From NCBI RefSeq assembly GCF_010389155.1, contig NC_057761.1:20834501-20898500 (forward strand): a DNA stretch of 64,000 bases, written 5' to 3'. Below are positions 59,701 through 64,000 of the stretch, in pieces. This stretch comes from Erigeron canadensis (Eukaryota > Streptophyta > Magnoliopsida > Asterales > Asteraceae). The position numbers and the translations under genes were made by a program. How positions within the stretch are numbered: position 1 is the stretch's first letter; each line of letters begins with the position of its first letter. The notes below the pieces were generated by a model. That model was not told where the DNA came from. It made no database searches and saw nothing but the letters and a program-made list of their open reading frames with translations.

Positions 59701-60996
59701 GATGAACCTTTTAACTGAGCCAGTTTTGGCCAGTTACCCAACCCATCAGCCTGCATATGTTGCGAAAATAATTATAACTTATGACGGCCTTCATAAATCA
59801 ACATATAAAACAGTTCAATCTAAAAGTAAGGCGATTAATATAACTCCCCATAAAAACAAACACAGAATAACAAAAACAAGGAACTAATTAGAATTACTTG
59901 ATAGCAGAGAATCCACTAACCAGATTGTGCAGCATTGAGAAGCTCTTCAAGTTCAAAAATCCGATTAACACCACCAGAGAGTTCAATGAACTTTCTACGC
60001 AGCTCCAGAATGTCACCAAAAGCCAAGAAGCTTTGAGATACAACAGATGCCAAAAACCGCAATGCATGTGTCAGCTCACCTGGGAATAATATTGAATCAT
60101 TAGACTTGGATTATGATTTATCTCAAACAAATCAAATGGAAATACATGCTAGAAAATAAGGCAAATGGGTCAAATATATACGGAATAGGTTAAAGGGAGA
60201 ATGGGTTTAAGTTTCTAAAGTTGCCCAAATAAAGAACACATAGCCTCCTTATTTGTTTTAATCCCAAAATTAGATAAGCATCGTTAAACTATCGTTTTTG
60301 CAATCAATGAAATGTATAGAACTATAAAATTGAAAAAAATGTGACTGGGGTCAATCCAGCTAACCCACAAAATCACCTTGAGTGGAGGTCAATGAACGGT
60401 GAGCTTTGTGCTCCATGGCATATAACAAGCTCAATCCCCAAGTAACATTGTGAGGCAGTTGTTTCGTAACAAAATCATCCAGTACGCCAAATAACCATTT
60501 CTTCCTCAGCAGAATTTTGGCATGAGCCAGAAGCTCATTAAATCTCTTGACTCGATCATCTGCCAGCAATAATGTATAAATCCGAAGTATTATAAAATGA
60601 TACATTAGAGATGTACATATTCAAAATTTTCCTGCACAGTGCACACTGGCATAACTGGAGTATATCAATGATTTATTATTATTGTTGGAATACAAGCCAG
60701 TGATACCGTAATAATAGAGACGTACTATATTGACTAAAAAAACTTCATCTCTTTAAATTAGTTCTCAATAGATGAATAGAAGCATACCAAGCATTTTACT
60801 TGTAGAAATATCATATAGGTGTTCAGCAATCACAGACAACAAACTTTCAAATGATTTTTTCCAGTCTGCTTAGGCCAGTTATACTTGTGCCTTGTAAAGA
60901 ACTATTCAAGTAAAAGGAGTTACCGCTCTTTCTCGAGCACCACCTCCGAAAAACGCAACAGACTCAGCATGGGTACGCAGCCTCTCATGCATGAAC
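56723..60996 (-). CDS. ABCD1: Peroxisomal ABC transporter ABCD1 (CTS/PXA1/PED3), C-terminal part
   Basis: Nine minus-strand exons join in frame for 397 codons: 60924-60996, 60377-60559, 59921-60079, 59315-59473, 59004-59240, 57598-57758, 57450-57502, 57284-57362 and 56723-56809 (stop TGA at 56723-56725). They encode the end of the second membrane domain (FMHERLRTHAESVAFFGGGARE), then KKWLFGVLDDFVTKQLPHNV, Walker A (GPNGSGKSS), the PYTCLGTLRDQIIYPL block, the ABC signature (LSLGEQQRLGM), Walker B (FGVLDEC) and the C-terminus (GEGKWELRS). In plants this protein imports fatty acyl-CoAs and jasmonate precursors into peroxisomes. Full-length proteins have two such halves; the first half and the start of the second are not seen in this window. 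So this is a 5'-truncated copy or a gene broken by insertions. No internal stop is seen. Confidence 0.8.
58230..58800 (-). repeat. Duplicated ABCD1 exon and flank inside an ABCD1 intron
   Basis: Repeats 57010-57470 at high identity and contains a second copy of the exon at 57284-57362 (here 58520-58598) and part of the next exon (about 58690-58715). It lies between the Walker A and signature exons, out of order, so splicing it in would disrupt the protein. Confidence 0.7.
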
Positions 60997-61736
60997 CTGG
61001 ATGACGCAGATTATAACATGTCAGAAATATCCAAAAAGCTTCATTGCTTAAAACAAGGTGAAAACATATTAAGAGCACAATAATAACCTATAGCTGTATA
61101 CCTTTTCTACATCAAGAATTTGACAGCTTTGGCCTTAAGACTGTATTCTCACTCACACATGCTTGTGTTATGTTAACAAAAGCTCAGTAACTACTCAATA
61201 TTAAACATGACACCCAAAACAGACTTCCACTAGCTTTTCAACTCAAAAGGTACCCGGGCATACAAAGATAAATGTTACAACTGTTTGCACTCTTTGAACC
61301 ATTTATGAATTGACTTATTATATTTTGGGTTGCAAAATATAAATACGATGCACTTGGCATATATAACGGACAATGAGTTTGAATTAACATTTGGCTTTCT
61401 TACATCACGCATGTTATTGTTCTATATAATGCATTAAATCATTAATGCTTCAATTTTCATCATGGTACCTTATAAAATAGAAACGACTAAGTTTGTGATA
61501 TCAACATACTCATCAAAACTTCACGGATGGCAACACCGCTGGGAAGACGCCGAGAACAAAAGGAGTGAGAAAATTGGTGAGTTTTGGTTGAGCAGAGAGG
61601 GAAAAGGATTCTCTGTAAAGTTGGGTAAATTTTGACCCTTTTAAAATCAAGGGTCAAAATCGCTCTAACTTGACCCATCAAGTTATTTGTAACATAGAGA
61701 GGGTGTTCAAGAACAGGAAATGCCTTATTCGTTAGG
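60997..61736. other. Upstream of the last recognised ABCD1 exon
   Basis: No further ABCD1 exons recognised. 61460-61690 has an open minus-strand frame of unknown meaning. The frame at 60788-60870 (SLLSVIAEHLYDIS) lies in the intron between the first two exons and does not fit the family between its neighbours. Confidence 0.4.
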
Positions 61737-62063
61737 AGCATGGTACCCACGTGATGCGGCGGTCGTGGTGGGGGTCGGTGATCTAGTGGTGTTGGTGACG
61801 GTATTATTGGTGCTGGTGGCGGTGTCAAGTAGTGTAGGTTGAGGTAAAGGTGATAGTGAAATTTTTAAATAGATAAGGACTTAAAGTGTTAATGGTTAAA
61901 AAAGAGTTTAGGTATAAATTAATAAATTAAGGGCAAAGTTTATAATTTATAAAAACCCTTTCCACAATGGGTGTTTATCAAGAGTAATTTAGTACTTTTC
62001 TATTTAACATTCGAGTACACTTTCTATTTGTAGGGGTGAATAACTTTTATAAAGGAGTATAGA
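61737..62063 (-). mobile_element. Helitron-like element
   Basis: On the minus strand it starts TCTATACTCCTTTATAAAAG at 62063 after an A and ends with a CCACC/CCGCC-rich tract and GC-rich stretch (CCGCATCACGTGGGTACCATGCT). The terminal CTAG is degraded. Same plan as 27253-27493. Confidence 0.5.
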
Positions 62064-62268
62064 TATCCTTCGTAAAACATTTTCAAGATTCATTCGAGTT
62101 TTTTTAAGACATCTCATAAAGCTTTTAGTATAATATGACACATATTATAAAAATGGTAGAAAAAAAATAGAATGGAAAAATTGTTAATTATTGAGAACTC
62201 AACAAAATTTTCTCCACAAACCCTTATTACACAGATAAACGATATCTGAAATGTGGTTATAGTCTTTT

Positions 62269-62628
62269 GAGTAAATTACACTTTTCGTCACTGAAGTTGG
62301 TACATTTTTAACTTTTGATCCCTAAACTTTAAAAATTACAATTTTGACCCTAAAGTTGGCCAATTTTTTCAATAATCCTCCTTTGGCCTTACGACGTTAA
62401 AAAATGGCCGTTAACGTACGCACGTGCTAGACACGTGATGACACTAATGTCATTTCACGTTACACCGAGGGACGAAAAGTGAAAAATAGCTACTTGAGGG
62501 ACGAAAAGTGAAAAAATAGCTACTTGAATGACGAAAAGTGAAAAAATAGCTACTTGAGGGATGAAAAATGAAAATCATATAAATAAATTTATTCTTCCAT
62601 TCTTTCTTTTCCGATCATTTTTACCGAC
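62269..62628 (+). mobile_element. One arm of the long-TIR Mutator element
   Basis: Matches 27784-28135, including the GAGTAAATTACACTTTTCGT terminus and the tandem GACGAAAAGTGAAAAA units. The inverse arm is not found; homology stops near 62628 at TTTTTACCGACC. Confidence 0.75.
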
Positions 62629-62753
62629 CCTGTAACCCGTGGTCGAGCTAGGAATTCAGGTTAAGGGTGCCAAATTTAAAAAAAAAAAAAAACATAAATA
62701 AATGCCAAAATATTTAATAATGGATTGATCCTTTTTTGCTTTGTCGTTTTTGG

Positions 62754-63890
62754 TAGGAGTGAGCAAAAATCGAACCGGAAAACTAAAAACCAAAAAAAGC
62801 CGAGAAAACCGAACCGACAAAACTGAAAACTGAACAAAACTGGTTGGTTTGGTTTTCATTTTCTAAAAACCAAATGGATCAGTTTGGGTTTTGGTTTCAT
62901 ATGCAAAAGAACCGATAAAAACCGAACCAACCGAACACAAAATATTTTAATTTATTTTATACTCATATCCTATTACATTCATATTCATTACTTATACTTA
63001 GTAAATATGTTAATATACTTAAACTTTTTGCCTTTTTAGGATACATTACTATATAATTTGTATGTTTTAGATAAAAATAAACAATATAATCAATTCGTTT
63101 TATCGAAAGTTATGCCAATTTTAACACTTAAAAAATATAATTAATTAATAAAAAACATCCGTATATTTTAGCTTCTATATCATAATTTTTTTCCTTAACA
63201 GTCGAAAGTTCTTCGGAAACCGAGAACCACCATCCCACTATGGTTAACAAAACATTGACAAAAGTCGATCCTTTCAGTCCTGAAAACATTGACAAAACAG
63301 TGATGGTTTACGATGGTGATAAAAAGTGGTGAAAAGTGGTGGTCTATGGCGGTTCGAACCAAAACCGAAGAGAAAAACATAATAATCGAGCATGCTCAGG
63401 TCTATAACAACCTGTATTAAAGCTTGAACGTTTTTTATAATTACAAATAGTCCCTCAGAGATGTTTTATCACAAATAGTCCATATGGTTACAAACCGGAC
63501 GAAAATGTCCTCATGTGCATTACACATGAGGGGTTTAACGGATGAAAACTAACGGTAGTTAGTGGCAGGGACGACTAGCATTGAAAATGAAATGTACATG
63601 GACACCTAATAATAATAATAAAAAGCACAGGGATCAAAATGTGAATCGAGCAAACCACATGGACGATTTGAGACAATTTCTCTAAAATTTATTACATAAT
63701 ACATGAAAAACATTAAAGAAAATATATATTTAAAACCAAAACCAAAACCGATCTAAACGGAACCAAAAAACGAAAAATTGAACCGAACCAAAACCAACTC
63801 CAATGATTTTGTTTTTTTAAAAACCAAACGGATCGGTTCGGGTTTTGGTTTTAGGCAAAATCCGACTTAAATCGGCCCATGCTCACTCTA
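62754..63890. mobile_element. hAT-like element with AACCGAACC-rich arms, with another insertion
   Basis: Starts TAGGAGTGAGCA and ends GCTCACTCTA, an inverted pair, with AACCGAACC / GGTTTGGTTTT words in both arms. No clean 8-bp duplication is seen. 63440-63700 is a different repeat (AAATAGTCC...TGTTTTATCA and its inverse), probably nested. Confidence 0.5.
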
Positions 63891-64000
63891 GTTATATTAA
63901 CCATAAAATGAACTAGTTAACTAGTAGTTATAAAGCACCAAACTTTGACAACAAGTTATAATTCACAATCATCATTAGTTATATTATGATAATAATAACC
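63891..64000. other. Window end, AT-rich
   Basis: No feature recognised. Confidence 0.4.

Noticed and set aside
60785..60880. Extra ABCD1 exon (SLLSVIAEHLYDIS frame)
   Set aside because: It lies between two exons whose products should be adjacent, and the residues do not fit the family there.

Overview
This is a stretch of plant nuclear DNA, AT-rich and dense in transposable elements, with intron-containing genes. The family content (a CAR-type C2 protein, an EIX-like LRR receptor-like protein, a peroxisomal ABCD1 transporter, a chromodomain Ty3/gypsy element and a Mutator element carrying a ULP-like protease gene) fits a eudicot. Asteraceae is my best guess, from recollection of similar annotated proteins rather than from any search.

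Layout. 1-1.7 kb holds a Copia remnant and an LTR-like start. 1.7-3.5 kb is a three-exon C2-domain (CAR-type) gene whose third exon carries an early stop. 3.5-4.9 kb holds remnants of a receptor-gene upstream region and of ABCD1. 4.9-8.3 kb is a Copia-type solo LTR split by a Helitron that is itself split by a SINE. 8.4-15.7 kb is a second, decayed copy of the 2.5-4.9 kb segment, interrupted by a PIF/Harbinger pseudogene and by a Helitron/Harbinger-MITE/hAT-MITE nest. 16.0-18.5 kb is a tandem duplication of about 1.27 kb. Its second unit leads into an LRR receptor-like protein gene at 18.4-23.8 kb, with two exons and a 2.9-kb intron. 24.2-26.0 kb is a solo LTR. 27.8-31.2 kb is a Mutator-like element with a 9-bp target duplication, interrupted by another solo LTR. 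32.5 kb holds a tRNA-derived SINE and 34.4-35.3 kb a Mutator MITE. 35.4-45.9 kb is a 10.4-kb Mutator element with convergent FAR1-type transposase and ULP-like protease genes, both decayed. 46.0-56.2 kb is a nearly intact, young Ty3/gypsy chromovirus. 56.7-61.0 kb encodes the C-terminal part of a peroxisomal ABC transporter on the minus strand. 61.7-64 kb is Helitron, Mutator and hAT-like debris.

The host genes are linked by duplication. The same CAR tail, receptor upstream sequence and ABCD1 C-terminal exons recur in the same order and orientation in at least three places, so this is an old segmental cluster later expanded by transposons. The 56.2-59.5 kb copy was once continuous with it and was separated by the big insertions.

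The least expected signals are three. First, a near-palindromic motif with core TACACATGKGTA recurs dozens of times, only in introns and intergenic parts of the 10.4-kb Mutator element. Second, a stem-loop is conserved in two related LTR families and is present again in the leader of the gypsy element. Third, five Helitron-type 3' ends occur, several next to CCACC-rich tracts. All coordinates were read by eye; splice sites are inferred from GT/AG (or GC/AG) positions and reading frame.
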